DNA from: Mycobacterium sp. E1747
GTDB lineage: Bacteria > Actinomycetota > Actinomycetes > Mycobacteriales > Mycobacteriaceae
Assembly (NCBI RefSeq): GCF_001667775.1
Contig: NZ_LZJI01000192.1
Span: 1-64,000 of the forward strand
DNA: 64,000 nucleotides
Direction: 5' to 3'
The position numbers and the translations under genes are program-made. Below are positions 36,607 through 46,191 of this stretch, one piece after another; the stretch's first letter is position 1; each line of letters begins with the position of its first letter. The notes beneath the pieces were generated by a model that ran no database searches, was not told where the DNA came from, and was given only the letters and a program-made list of their open reading frames with translations.

Positions 36607-37928
36607 TGTGTGAGTTCACGACATAGGTGACAGATGAGTCGGGTCATGGGTTACACCTGTGTCGATGCTCGATGAGTCGCGACATAGGTGACAGTCATGG
36701 TGGATGTCCAAAGCGCGTGTGGTCGTCCTCGAAGTCACCAGCGGTCATCTCTCAGTGACCGACGCAGCCCGTGCTTACGGGTTGTCCCGGCAACACATCT
36801 ACCGGCTCCTCAAGCGCTACCACCACGACGGTCTTGAGGCCGTCGATCCCCGCTCACGACGCCCCGCCAGCAACCCCCGCGCTGTCAGTGATGAGGTAAT
36901 CGCCGCAGTCGTACTGACCCGCAAACAACTCGCCGCTGACGGCCTCGACGCCGGCCCGCTGACCCTGCAAGACCATTTAGCCCGCCAGGGCCTGACGGTG
37001 CCCTCCACCTCGACGATCCGGCGCATCCTGGGCCACCACGGCCTGATCACCCCACAGCCACGCAAACGGCCCAAGAGCTCCTATCACCGCTTCCAAGCCG
37101 AGCAACCCAACCAATGCTGGCAATCGGACTTCACCCACTGGACCCTGGCCGATGGCACCGACATCGAGATCCTCAACTGGCTCGACGACCACTCCCGCTA
37201 CCTGCTGTCGTGCATCGCCCACCGCCGCGTCGGCGGTAGAGACGTCGTGGCCACCTTCACCGCCACCGCATCCCACTTTGGCCTGCCCACAGCCACCCTG
37301 ACCGACAACGGATCGGTCTACACCTCGCGATTCACCCACGGCCACAACGACTTCGAACGCCTGCAGGCCAGCCTGGGCATCACCCAAAAAAACGGCCACC
37401 CCGGCCACCCCCAAACCCAAGGCAAAATCGAGCGCTTCCACCAAACCCTCAAACGCTGGCTCGCCGCCCGACCCCGACCCGCCACACTGGCCGACCTGCA
37501 ACAGCTACTCGATACCTTCCGAACCATCTACAACACCGCGCGAGCCCACCGCGCTCACCCCGGCCGGCTCACCCCCGAACAGGCCTACCTCGCCCGACCC
37601 AAAGCCACCCCCACCGGCCAACCCCACCCACAATTCCGCATCCGCCACGACACCATCGACCAATTCGGCAAACTCACCCTGCGCCACGGCAGCCGCCTCC
37701 ACCACCTCGGCGTCGGCCGCACCCACGCCCACACCCCCGCCCTGATCCTGGTCACCACCCACACCGTCACCGTCGTCAGCAAAACCAGCCACCACGTCCT
37801 CAGCACCCACCACATCAACCCCGAAGGAAACTACTGGCGCAACCAAAACAAAAACCCCGGCCGATGGCCGGGGAATCTGTAACCCATGACGCGACTCATC
37901 TGTCACCTATGACGCGACTCATCACACC
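36607..37928 (+). mobile_element. IS481-family element, copy A (at tRNA-Leu)
   Basis: About 1.32 kb, about 50-bp imperfect terminal inverted repeats starting TGTG and built from repeated TGAGTCGCGTCATAGGTGAC-type blocks, one intact transposase. Nearly identical to the copy at 51662-52981 and in the same orientation. Confidence 0.9.
36704..37882 (+). CDS. IS481-family transposase, copy A
   Basis: 392 residues. N-terminal helix-turn-helix (LSVTDAARAYGLSRQHIYRLLKRY) and second HTH (VPSTSTIRRILGHHG), then the integrase core with Asp in CWQSDFTHW, Asp in TLTDNGSVYTS and Glu in GKIERFHQTLKRW. A Pro/His-rich tail follows. Differs from copy B at a handful of positions (for example RFQAEQPNQ against RFHAEQPKQ), so the two are not a very recent duplication. 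Appears intact. Confidence 0.93.
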   Translation: MSKARVVVLEVTSGHLSVTDAARAYGLSRQHIYRLLKRYHHDGLEAVDPRSRRPASNPRAVSDEVIAAVVLTRKQLAADGLDAGPLTLQDHLARQGLTVPSTSTIRRILGHHGLITPQPRKRPKSSYHRFQAEQPNQCWQSDFTHWTLADGTDIEILNWLDDHSRYLLSCIAHRRVGGRDVVATFTATASHFGLPTATLTDNGSVYTSRFTHGHNDFERLQASLGITQKNGHPGHPQTQGKIERFHQTLKRWLAARPRPATLADLQQLLDTFRTIYNTARAHRAHPGRLTPEQAYLARPKATPTGQPHPQFRIRHDTIDQFGKLTLRHGSRLHHLGVGRTHAHTPALILVTTHTVTVVSKTSHHVLSTHHINPEGNYWRNQNKNPGRWPGNL

Positions 37929-37930
37929 TG

Positions 37931-38013
37931 TGGGCGAAGGGGGACTTGAACCCCCACGTCCCGAAGGACACTGGCACCTGAAGCCAGCGCGTCTGCCATT
38001 CCGCCACTCGCCC
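37931..38013 (-). tRNA. leuT: tRNA-Leu (CAG)
   Basis: 83-nt cloverleaf on the minus strand: acceptor GGGCGAG pairs with TTCGCCC, long variable arm TGTCCTTCGGGACG, T-loop GGTTCAAGTCC, anticodon loop TTCAGGT giving CAG. CCA is not encoded. IS481 copy A abuts its 3' end. It marks the right edge of the accessory island. Confidence 0.95.
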
Positions 38014-38254
38014 GGAAAAACAACCGATGGACCATACCACTCTAATAGCCGCATCCCCCAACCCGCCTGGTCGGGCGCGGACGGCGTGGACGCTGGGGGA
38101 CAACGCCTCTGAGCAGGACCGACGAAGTTCTCAGAGTTTCGACGGTGCCGCGCCGTCGCGCTGTACCGATAACATGCTGGGGTGAGGGAGACGGGCCGAA
38201 TCGTTTGCCGCGCGCCAGCGCAATGCCGCGGCAAGTGCATGCGAACGGCAGAGC

Positions 38255-39877
38255 ATGAGTAGCCAACGGGGGTTGGCCGCTCGGATCGAGCGCAAGCTCG
38301 AGGCCACCGTCGACAACGCGTTCGCCCGCGTCTTCGGCGGCTCGATCGTTCCGCAGGAGGTCGAGGCGCTCCTGCGCCGCGAAGCCCGCGACGGCGTCCA
38401 CAAACTGCCCGGCAATCGGCTTTTGGCCCCCAACGAATACATCATTACCCTCGGTAGGCACGACTTCGAGAAGGTGGGCGCCGACCCTGATCTCACGTCG
38501 GGCGCTTTCGCTAGGTACTTGGTCGACTACATCCATGAGCAGGGGTGGCAAACGTATGGTGATGTGGTCGTCCGGTTCGAGCAGTCGTCGGATTTGCGTA
38601 CCGGGCAGTACCGCGCCCGCGGTGCTGTCAACCCCGATGTGCAGCCCCGCCCGACGGTCCACGATCCCGTCCGGCCACAATCAAATAGTGCGTTCGGCGC
38701 AGAACGAGGAGTAGCACCAATGACTGACGATTCGAGCTACCGCCCTCCGGGGCCTGGGCGGCCTGGCGACGAGTACTACGACGAGCGCTATGCGCGCCCG
38801 CAAGACGACGCGCGCGCCAGCGACCAGCCACAGGGCGGACCCGACCCACGCGCCGGGTACCCGCCCGAGCAGGGCGGCTATCCGCCGCAGCAGGGCTACC
38901 CGCCGCCACGCCACCCCGAACAGGGCGGCTACCCGGAGCAGGGCGGCTACCAGGGCCCCGGCGGCTACCCCGACCAGCGCGGCTACCAGAGCCCCGGCGG
39001 CTACCCCGACCAGCGCGGCTACCAGGGCCCCGGCGGCTACCCGGACCAAGCCCAGGGCGGCCCCCCGCCGCAATACGAGCAGCGCCCTCCCGCGCCCGCC
39101 GGGTACGGCGGCCAGGGCTACGAGCAGGGTTACCGTCCGGGCGGCGGCTACGCCCCCCCGCCCGGTGGAGGCCAGCAGGGCTACGGCGGCTACGGCGACT
39201 ACGGCCGCGGGCCGGCCCGCCAGGACGAGGGCTACGCCCCGCCCGAGCAACGGGCGGCGTATCCGGAGCAGGGTGCCGGATACGAGCAAGGCGGCGGCTA
39301 CGAGCAGGGCGGGTACGAGCAGGGCTACCAACAGGGCGGCGGCTACGGCCGACAGGATTACGGGCCCGGCGACTACACCCAATACGCCGAGAACGTGCCG
39401 GCCGGGGGATACCCCGGTCAGGCCGGCGGATATCCCGAGACCGCGCATCGCGACTACGACTATGGCCAGCAGGCCGAGTACGCACAGCCCAGCGAGTATG
39501 GGCAGCCCGCTGACTACGGGCAGCCGGCGGACTACGGCCAGCAGGCGGGTGGCTATGGCGGTTACGGCGCGGGCGGTTACGGCGCGGCCGGAACGACGGT
39601 CACCCTGCAGCTCGACGACGGCAGTGGCCGCACTTACCAGCTGCGCGAGGGTTCCAATATCGTCGGCCGTGGACAAGACGCGCAATTCCGATTGCCCGAC
39701 ACCGGCGTATCACGACGCCACCTCGAGATCCGGTGGGACGGGCAGGTGGCGCTCCTATCGGACCTGAACTCCACCAACGGGACCACCGTCAACAACGCAC
39801 CGGTGCAGGAGTGGCAGTTGGCGGACGGCGACGTGATCCGCCTGGGTCATTCGGAGATCATCGTCCGGATCCACTAA
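38255..39877 (+). CDS. fhaA: FHA-domain protein FhaA
   Basis: 540 residues. N-terminal FhaA/DUF3662 domain at about 1-125 (LAARIERKLEATVDNAFARVFGG, PNEYIITLGRHDFEKV). A long Gly/Tyr/Gln/Pro-rich region (about 160-450) with tandem repeats. C-terminal FHA domain at about 455-540 (IVGRGQDAQFRLPDTGVSRRHLEIR, LNSTNGTTVNN). In M. tuberculosis FhaA binds phosphothreonines of PknB and the MviN pseudokinase domain and tempers peptidoglycan synthesis (recalled). First gene of the fhaA-pknB cluster. Confidence 0.96.
   Translation: MSSQRGLAARIERKLEATVDNAFARVFGGSIVPQEVEALLRREARDGVHKLPGNRLLAPNEYIITLGRHDFEKVGADPDLTSGAFARYLVDYIHEQGWQTYGDVVVRFEQSSDLRTGQYRARGAVNPDVQPRPTVHDPVRPQSNSAFGAERGVAPMTDDSSYRPPGPGRPGDEYYDERYARPQDDARASDQPQGGPDPRAGYPPEQGGYPPQQGYPPPRHPEQGGYPEQGGYQGPGGYPDQRGYQSPGGYPDQRGYQGPGGYPDQAQGGPPPQYEQRPPAPAGYGGQGYEQGYRPGGGYAPPPGGGQQGYGGYGDYGRGPARQDEGYAPPEQRAAYPEQGAGYEQGGGYEQGGYEQGYQQGGGYGRQDYGPGDYTQYAENVPAGGYPGQAGGYPETAHRDYDYGQQAEYAQPSEYGQPADYGQPADYGQQAGGYGGYGAGGYGAAGTTVTLQLDDGSGRTYQLREGSNIVGRGQDAQFRLPDTGVSRRHLEIRWDGQVALLSDLNSTNGTTVNNAPVQEWQLADGDVIRLGHSEIIVRIH
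38945..39052 (+). repeat. Three 36-bp tandem repeats in fhaA (unit GYQGPGGYPDQR)
   Basis: Units 38945-38980, 38981-39016 and 39017-39052 encode GYQ(G/S)PGGYPDQR; the third diverges at its end. Multiple of three, so copy change keeps frame. Confidence 0.9.
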
Positions 39878-40012
39878 ACCCGCTGGGCTCAACGCTGCCG
39901 TGCTTCGCCCCGCGTCGACCGCCGTCCAAGTATCGTGACGTTGCCGATGTGCTCGGGGTCACGGGCGCCAGGGGGACGCTGGATTTCGGGGCCAGGACGG
40001 AAAGGACGCCAG

Positions 40013-40480
40013 ATGCAGGGACTCGTACTGCAGCTGACGCGCGCCGGATTTTTAATGTTGTTATGGGTATTCATCTGGTCCGTCTTGCGGATTTTGCGGA
40101 CGGATATCTACGCGCCGACGGGTGCTGTCATGGTGCACCGCGGCTTGGCGCTGCGCAGCACCCTGCTGCCCTCGCGGCAACGTCGGCACGCCGCGCGCTA
40201 CCTTGTGGTTACCGAGGGTGCGTTGGCGGGGGCACGCATCACACTCAGCGGGCAGCCGGTGTTGATCGGAAGGGCTGACGACTCGACGCTGGTGCTGACC
40301 GACGACTATGCCTCGACGCGGCACGCCCGCCTCTCGCAGCGCGGTTCGGAATGGTACGTCGAGGATCTAGGATCGACCAACGGCACTTACCTTGACAGGG
40401 CAAAGGTGACGACTGCGGTACGAGTTCCGATAGGGACGCCGATTCGGATCGGCAAAACGGCGATCGAGTTGCGCCCGTGA
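40013..40480 (+). CDS. fhaB: FHA-domain protein FhaB (FipA)
   Basis: 155 residues from ATG 40013. N-terminal membrane helix (LTRAGFLMLLWVFIWSVLRIL) and C-terminal FHA domain (LIGRADDSTLVLTDDYASTRHARLS, DLGSTNGTYLDRAKV). Membrane phosphothreonine-binding adaptor linked to FtsZ/FtsQ control by PknA (recalled). Stop overlaps the pstP GTG. Confidence 0.96.
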   Translation: MQGLVLQLTRAGFLMLLWVFIWSVLRILRTDIYAPTGAVMVHRGLALRSTLLPSRQRRHAARYLVVTEGALAGARITLSGQPVLIGRADDSTLVLTDDYASTRHARLSQRGSEWYVEDLGSTNGTYLDRAKVTTAVRVPIGTPIRIGKTAIELRP

Positions 40481-41994
40481 CCCTGGTCCTGCGATATGCC
40501 GCGCGCAGCGACCGCGGCCTGGTGCGCTCCAACAACGAAGATTCCGTATACGCCGGGGCGCGGCTCCTCGCCCTGGCCGACGGCATGGGCGGCCACGCCG
40601 CCGGCGAGGTGGCCTCGCAGCTGGTGATCGCCGCACTGGCCCACCTGGATGACGACGAGCCCGGTGGTGACCTGCTGGCCAAGCTCGACGCCGCGGTGCG
40701 CTCCGGCAACGCGGCTATCGCGGCGCAGGTGGAGGCCGAGCCCGAGCTCGAGGGAATGGGCACCACGCTCACCGCGATCCTGTTCGCGGGCGACCGAATT
40801 GGGTTGGTGCACATCGGCGACTCGCGTGGCTATCTGCTGCGCGACGGTGAACTGACGCAGATCACCAAGGACGACACGTTCGTCCAAACGCTGGTTGACG
40901 AAGGTCGGATCACCCGGGAAGAGGCGCACAGCCACCCGCAGCGGTCACTGATCATGCGCGCGCTGACCGGTCACGAGGTCGAGCCCACGTTGACCATGCG
41001 CGAGGCGCGCGCCGGTGACCGCTACCTGCTCTGCTCGGACGGGCTCAGCGACCCGGTCAGCGACGAGACCATCCTCGAGGCGCTGCAGATCCCCGACGTA
41101 GCCGAAGCCGCATACCGCCTCATCGAGCTGGCGCTACGCGGCGGTGGGCCGGACAACGTGACGGTGGTGGTGGCCGACGTCGTCGACTACGACTACGGCC
41201 AAACCCAGCCGATTCTGGCCGGCGCGGTTTCCGGGGACGACGACCAGATGACGTTGCCCAACACCTCCGCGGGCCGCGCCTCGGCGATCAGGCCGCGCGA
41301 AGAGGCCGCCAAACGCGTTGCGCCACAACCTGAACCGCCGAGCCGGCCGCGATGGCCCCGGCGGCGGATGTTCTTTGTGGTGACGCTGGCGGTGTTGTTC
41401 GTGCTGTCGGGCTTGGCCATTGGCTGGTGGGTGATTCAGCGCAACTATTACGTCGCCGAGTACGACGGCAGAGTTTCGATCGTCCGCGGAATCCAAGGTT
41501 CTTTGTTGGGCGTGCCCCTGCAGCAGCCGTATCTGGTGGGCTGCCTGACCGCTCGCAACGAACTCTCCCTGATCAGCTATGGGCAATCCGGTCATTCGAA
41601 TTGTCAGCTGATGACGTTGCGGGACTTACGCCGTCCCGGGCAGGTCCAGGTCCAGACCGGACTGCCGGGCGGCAGCCTGGACCAGGCCGAGTCACAGCTA
41701 AGACAGTTGCTCGCCGAGTACCTGCTGCCGACCTGCCCGTCCCCGCGAGCCACATCGCCGCCGGGGCAGCCGGCCCCCGGGAGCGGCACCCCCGAGTCCA
41801 GTGTCGCGACATCGCCAGCACCGACCACGCCACCAACCAGCGCTCCTCCCGGCTCCAGCACCCCCGCTCCTACCAGTGCCACAGGCGGCCCCCCGCCCTC
41901 GTCGCCGGCGAGCCCCGCGACGACATCGCAGACGGTCACCGCGCTTCCAGCGCCTCCACTTCAACCTGGCATTGATTGCCGGACGGTGGCATGA
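40477..41994 (+). CDS. pstP: PP2C-family Ser/Thr phosphatase PstP
   Basis: 505 residues from GTG 40477. Cytoplasmic PP2C domain at about 1-240: SDRGLVRSNNEDSVYA, LLALADGMGGHAAGE, VHIGDSRGYLL, LLCSDGLSDPVSD, GGGPDNVTVVVADVV, which supply the metal-binding Asp residues. A juxtamembrane Arg-rich linker, one transmembrane helix at about 300-322 (MFFVVTLAVLFVLSGLAIGWWV), and an extracytoplasmic region with a long Pro/Ser/Thr tail. Reverses PknA/PknB phosphorylation. Overlaps rodA by 4 nt. Confidence 0.96.
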   Translation: MTLVLRYAARSDRGLVRSNNEDSVYAGARLLALADGMGGHAAGEVASQLVIAALAHLDDDEPGGDLLAKLDAAVRSGNAAIAAQVEAEPELEGMGTTLTAILFAGDRIGLVHIGDSRGYLLRDGELTQITKDDTFVQTLVDEGRITREEAHSHPQRSLIMRALTGHEVEPTLTMREARAGDRYLLCSDGLSDPVSDETILEALQIPDVAEAAYRLIELALRGGGPDNVTVVVADVVDYDYGQTQPILAGAVSGDDDQMTLPNTSAGRASAIRPREEAAKRVAPQPEPPSRPRWPRRRMFFVVTLAVLFVLSGLAIGWWVIQRNYYVAEYDGRVSIVRGIQGSLLGVPLQQPYLVGCLTARNELSLISYGQSGHSNCQLMTLRDLRRPGQVQVQTGLPGGSLDQAESQLRQLLAEYLLPTCPSPRATSPPGQPAPGSGTPESSVATSPAPTTPPTSAPPGSSTPAPTSATGGPPPSSPASPATTSQTVTALPAPPLQPGIDCRTVA

Positions 41995-43400
41995 CAACAC
42001 AACTGCAGCCGCCCGTCGCAGTCACGCCTCCGCTGCCCACCCGTCGCAACGCCGAGCTGCTGCTGCTGTGCTTCGCCGCAGCGATCACCGTAGCCGCGTT
42101 GTTGATCGTCGAGGCAAACCAGGACCGCGTACCGCGCTGGAACGTCATCAGTTACGGGTTGATATTTCTGCTCGTGTTCGGGTCAGCGCACCTGGCTATC
42201 AGACGGTTCGCTCCTTATACCGATCCACTGCTGTTGCCAATTGTGGCTCTGCTCAACGGACTTGGGCTGGTGATGATCCACCGGCTCGACCTGGTGAACA
42301 ATCAGCTCAGCGGCCGTCCGCACCCCAGCGCCGACCAGCAGATGCTGTGGACGCTGGTCGGGGTGGTCACGTTCGCGCTCGTGGTCACGTTTCTGAAAGA
42401 CCACCGGCAGCTCGCGCGGTATGGCTATATCTGCGGAATAACCGGCCTGGTGCTGTTGGTGATTCCGGCGCTGCTCCCGGCGTCGCTGTCCGAACAGAAT
42501 GGCGCGAAGATCTGGATTCGCTTCCCCGGCTTCTCAATTCAGCCCGCTGAATTCTCGAAGATCTTGCTACTCATCTTCTTTTCCGCCGTGTTGATCGCCA
42601 AGCGGGGCCTGTTCACCAGCGTCGGTAAGCATTTCATGGGCCTGACCCTGCCGCGCCCGCGCGACCTCGCGCCGCTGCTGGCCGCGTGGGTGATCTCGGT
42701 GGGCGTGATGGCGTTCGAGAAGGACCTTGGTACCTCGCTGTTGCTCTATGCGTCGTTCTTGGTGGTGGTTTACCTTGCGACACAACGGTTCAGCTGGGTG
42801 GTGATCGGCCTCGTGCTGTTCGCGGCCGGCAGCGTCATCGCGTATTTCGTCTTCGCGCACGTCCGCGTCCGCGTGCAAATGTGGTGGGACCCGTTCTCCG
42901 ATCCCGACGGCAGCGGTTACCAGATCGTGCAGTCGCTGTTCAGTTTTGCCACCGGCGGTATCTTCGGCACCGGGCTGGGCAACGGCCAACCCGATACCGT
43001 GCCGGCCGCGTCGACGGACTTCATCATCGCCGCGTTTGGCGAGGAGCTCGGCCTCGTCGGGCTCGCCAGCATCTTGATGCTCTACACCATCGTCATCGTC
43101 CGCGGCATGCGCACCGCTATCGCCACCCGGGACAGCTTCGGCAAGCTGCTGGCCGCCGGGCTGGCCTCCACCTTGGCCATCCAATTGTTCATCGTCGTGG
43201 GCGGCGTGACGCAGCTGATTCCGCTGACCGGTTTGACCACACCGTGGATGTCCTACGGCGGATCGTCGCTGCTGGCGAACTACGTGCTGCTGGCCATCCT
43301 CGCTCGGATCTCCAACAGCGCCCGGCATCCGTTGCGGGGCCGTGAGCGCAAGGATGCGCCGATCGCGGCTGCCAACACCGAGGTGATCGAAAAGGTATGA
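41991..43400 (+). CDS. rodA: SEDS peptidoglycan glycosyltransferase RodA
   Basis: 469 residues from ATG 41991, overlapping pstP (ATGA). About ten to twelve membrane helices. SEDS signatures: GAKIWIRFPGFSIQPAEFSKI, KDLGTSLLLYASF, FIIAAFGEELGLVG and GLTTPWMSYGGSSLLANYVLLAIL. Polymerises lipid II glycan strands with the class B transpeptidase encoded next. Confidence 0.96.
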   Translation: MTTQLQPPVAVTPPLPTRRNAELLLLCFAAAITVAALLIVEANQDRVPRWNVISYGLIFLLVFGSAHLAIRRFAPYTDPLLLPIVALLNGLGLVMIHRLDLVNNQLSGRPHPSADQQMLWTLVGVVTFALVVTFLKDHRQLARYGYICGITGLVLLVIPALLPASLSEQNGAKIWIRFPGFSIQPAEFSKILLLIFFSAVLIAKRGLFTSVGKHFMGLTLPRPRDLAPLLAAWVISVGVMAFEKDLGTSLLLYASFLVVVYLATQRFSWVVIGLVLFAAGSVIAYFVFAHVRVRVQMWWDPFSDPDGSGYQIVQSLFSFATGGIFGTGLGNGQPDTVPAASTDFIIAAFGEELGLVGLASILMLYTIVIVRGMRTAIATRDSFGKLLAAGLASTLAIQLFIVVGGVTQLIPLTGLTTPWMSYGGSSLLANYVLLAILARISNSARHPLRGRERKDAPIAAANTEVIEKV

Positions 43401-44875
43401 ACACCTCTCTGCGCCGCATCTCGATCACCGTCATGGCGTTGATCGTGCTGTTGCTGCTCAACGCAACGATGACGCAGGTGTTCGCCGCCGATTCGCTGCG
43501 GGCCGACCCGCGCAACCAGCGCGTGCTGCTGGATGAGTATTCGCGTCAACGCGGCCAGATCGTCGCCGGCGGCCAACTGCTGGCCTACTCGGTGGCAACC
43601 GACAGCCGCTTCCGTTTTCTGCGCGTGTACCCCACCCCGGCCGTGTACGCGCCGATCACCGGCTTCTACTCCCTGCGTTATTCGAGCACCGGGTTGGAAC
43701 GCGCCGAGGACCCGCTGCTGAACGGATCCGACGAGCGGCTGTTCGGCCGCCGCCTGGCCGACTTCTTCACCGGCCGCGATCCCCGCGGCGGCAACGTCGA
43801 CACCACCATCCGGCCGCGCGTACAGCAGGCAGGCTGGGACGCGATGCAGCAGGGGTGTGGCGGCCCACCGTGCAAGGGCGCCGTCGTCGCCCTCGAGCCG
43901 TCGACCGGCAAGATCCTGGCCATGGTGTCGTCGCCGTCCTATGACCCCAATCTGCTTTCGTCGCACGATCCCGAGGTGCAGGCGCAGGCATGGCAGCGGC
44001 TTCGCGACGACCCCGACAATCCGCTGACCAACCGCGCCATCGCGGAGACCTACCCGCCCGGTTCCACGTTCAAGGTGGTCACCACCGCGGCGGCGCTGCA
44101 GGCCGGCGCCACCGACGCCGAGCAGTTGACCGCGGCGCCCTCGATTGCGCTGCCCGACAGCACCGCGACGTTGGAGAACTATGGCGGCCAGCCCTGTGGC
44201 AGCGACGCTACGGTGTCGCTCAAGCAGGCGTTCGCACTCTCCTGCAACACCGCCTTCGTCCAGCTCGGCATGCATACCGGCTCCGACGCCCTGCGCAGCA
44301 TGGCGCACGCGTTCGGCCTGGACATCACCCCGGGCGTCATCCCGCTGCAGGTCGCCGAATCAACCGTCGGGATCATCCCGGACGCCGCCGCGCTGGGCAT
44401 GTCCAGCATCGGCCAGAAGGACGTCGCGCTGACGCCGCTGGAGAACGCCGAAATCGCCGCGACGATCGCCAATGGCGGGGTACAGATGCAGCCCTACCTG
44501 ATCGACAGCCTCAAGGGCCCCGATCTGGCCAACATCAGCACCACTGCTCCCTATCAGCAGCGCCGCGCGGTGTCGCCCCAGGTCGCCGCTAAGCTAACAG
44601 AGCTGATGGTCGGTGCCGAGAAGGTTGCACAGCAGAAAGGGGCCATTCCCGGCGTGCAGATTGCATCGAAGACTGGTACCGCAGAGCATGGCACCGATCC
44701 GCGTAATACGCCGCCGCACGCGTGGTACATCGCCTTCGCGCCCGCGCAGACGCCGAGAGTCGCCGTGGCAGTGTTGGTGGAGAATGGCGGCGACCGCCTG
44801 TCCGCGACGGGAGGTGCACTCGCCGCGCCGATCGGACGGGCTGTGATCCAAGCCGCGCTACAGGGAGGACCATGA
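43397..44875 (+). CDS. pbpA: Penicillin-binding protein PbpA (class B transpeptidase)
   Basis: 492 residues. N-terminal membrane anchor ([21 protein letters not shown]). Transpeptidase domain at about 155-490 with SxxK in PGSTFKVVT (active Ser), SCN in ALSCNTAF, and KTG in ASKTGTAEH. Works with RodA in septal or lateral wall synthesis; a PknB substrate in M. tuberculosis (recalled). Overlaps rodA and pknA by 4 nt each. Confidence 0.96.
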   Translation: MNTSLRRISITVMALIVLLLLNATMTQVFAADSLRADPRNQRVLLDEYSRQRGQIVAGGQLLAYSVATDSRFRFLRVYPTPAVYAPITGFYSLRYSSTGLERAEDPLLNGSDERLFGRRLADFFTGRDPRGGNVDTTIRPRVQQAGWDAMQQGCGGPPCKGAVVALEPSTGKILAMVSSPSYDPNLLSSHDPEVQAQAWQRLRDDPDNPLTNRAIAETYPPGSTFKVVTTAAALQAGATDAEQLTAAPSIALPDSTATLENYGGQPCGSDATVSLKQAFALSCNTAFVQLGMHTGSDALRSMAHAFGLDITPGVIPLQVAESTVGIIPDAAALGMSSIGQKDVALTPLENAEIAATIANGGVQMQPYLIDSLKGPDLANISTTAPYQQRRAVSPQVAAKLTELMVGAEKVAQQKGAIPGVQIASKTGTAEHGTDPRNTPPHAWYIAFAPAQTPRVAVAVLVENGGDRLSATGGALAAPIGRAVIQAALQGGP

Positions 44876-46191
44876 GCCCGCGAGTTGGTGTGACGCTGTC
44901 TGGCAGATATCGCCTGCAGCGCCTGATCGCCACCGGCGGCATGGGCCAAGTGTGGGAGGCGGTGGACAGCCGGCTGGGCCGGCGCGTCGCCGTCAAGGTG
45001 CTTAAACAGGAGTTTTCCCAGGATCCGGAGTTCATTGAGCGGTTCCGCGCCGAAGCGCGCACCACCGCGATGCTCAACCATCCCGGCATCGCCCAGGTCC
45101 ACGACTACGGCGAAAGCCAGCTGGACGGGGAGGGCCGCACCGCCTACCTGGTGATGGAACTGGTCAACGGTGAGCCACTGAACTCGGTGCTCAAGCGCAC
45201 GGGCCGGCTGTCGTTGCGGCACGCGCTGGACATGCTCGAGCAGACCGGCCGGGCGCTGCAGGTCGCACACGCGGCGGGCTTGGTGCACCGCGACGTCAAG
45301 CCCGGCAACATCCTGATCACGCCGACGGGCCAGGTCAAGATCACCGACTTCGGTATCGCCAAGGCCGTCGACGCCGCGCCCGTCACGCAGACGGGGATGG
45401 TGATGGGAACCGCCCAATACATCGCCCCCGAACAGGCTCTGGGCCACGACGCCACCCCCGCCAGCGACGTCTACTCGCTGGGAGTCGTTGGCTATGAAGT
45501 CGTATCGGGCAAGCGGCCCTTCACCGGTGACGGTGCGCTGACGGTGGCGATGAAGCACATCAAGGAGCCCCCGCCGCCGCTGCCGGCGGAGCTGCCGCCC
45601 AACGTGCGCGAACTCATCGAGATCACGCTGGTCAAGAACCCGGCGATGCGTTACCGCAGCGGCGGGCCGTTCGCCGACGCCGTGGCCGCGGTGCGCGCTG
45701 GCCGGCGCCCGCCGCGGCCTAGCGCTACACCACCTGCCGGCCGCGCATCGCCGGCCGCCATCCCGTCGAGTCCGACGACCAGGGCCGCCGCGGTGTCGCC
45801 TGCCCGAACCGCCCCGCCACGCCGATCCCGGCCCTCCACCGGAGGTCATCGCCCGCCCCCGGCCCGGCGCACCTTCTCGTCGGGCCAGCGCGCGCTGTTG
45901 TGGGCCGCCGGAGTGCTCGGGGCGCTGGCGATCATCATCGCGGTGCTCATCGTCATCAATTCCCGGGCCGATACCCAGCAACAGCCGCCGCCCCCGACGG
46001 TCACCGACACCGGGACACCGCCGGCGCCGCCGGCGACCAACACCCCGACCGGTTCGGCGCCCGGCCCCGCGCTGCGGCTGAACTGGACGGATCGCGGGAC
46101 GATAAGGAATTCTGGACTGCAACGAGGGCCGGCCGAAGACGGGTGGGGTGAACCACTGACGTCACCGGCCCGACACGAGATACCACGATGA
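44872..46191 (+). CDS. pknA: Ser/Thr protein kinase PknA
   Basis: 439 residues from ATG 44872 (gggagg upstream). Kinase domain at about 10-275: glycine loop [12 protein letters not shown], catalytic Lys in VAVKVLKQ, loop [16 protein letters not shown], activation [17 protein letters not shown]. Juxtamembrane Pro/Arg-rich region, one membrane helix ([21 protein letters not shown]) and a short outer tail without PASTA domains. Controls cell shape and division. Confidence 0.97.
   Translation: MSPRVGVTLSGRYRLQRLIATGGMGQVWEAVDSRLGRRVAVKVLKQEFSQDPEFIERFRAEARTTAMLNHPGIAQVHDYGESQLDGEGRTAYLVMELVNGEPLNSVLKRTGRLSLRHALDMLEQTGRALQVAHAAGLVHRDVKPGNILITPTGQVKITDFGIAKAVDAAPVTQTGMVMGTAQYIAPEQALGHDATPASDVYSLGVVGYEVVSGKRPFTGDGALTVAMKHIKEPPPPLPAELPPNVRELIEITLVKNPAMRYRSGGPFADAVAAVRAGRRPPRPSATPPAGRASPAAIPSSPTTRAAAVSPARTAPPRRSRPSTGGHRPPPARRTFSSGQRALLWAAGVLGALAIIIAVLIVINSRADTQQQPPPPTVTDTGTPPAPPATNTPTGSAPGPALRLNWTDRGTIRNSGLQRGPAEDGWGEPLTSPARHEIPR

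Larger units (their letters stand above)
36593..37942. repeat. 14-bp target duplication around IS481 copy A
   Basis: TGTGGGCGAAGGGG occurs at 36593-36606 and 37929-37942, immediately outside the element. It contains the 3' acceptor end of tRNA-Leu, so the tRNA is intact. Confidence 0.85.
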
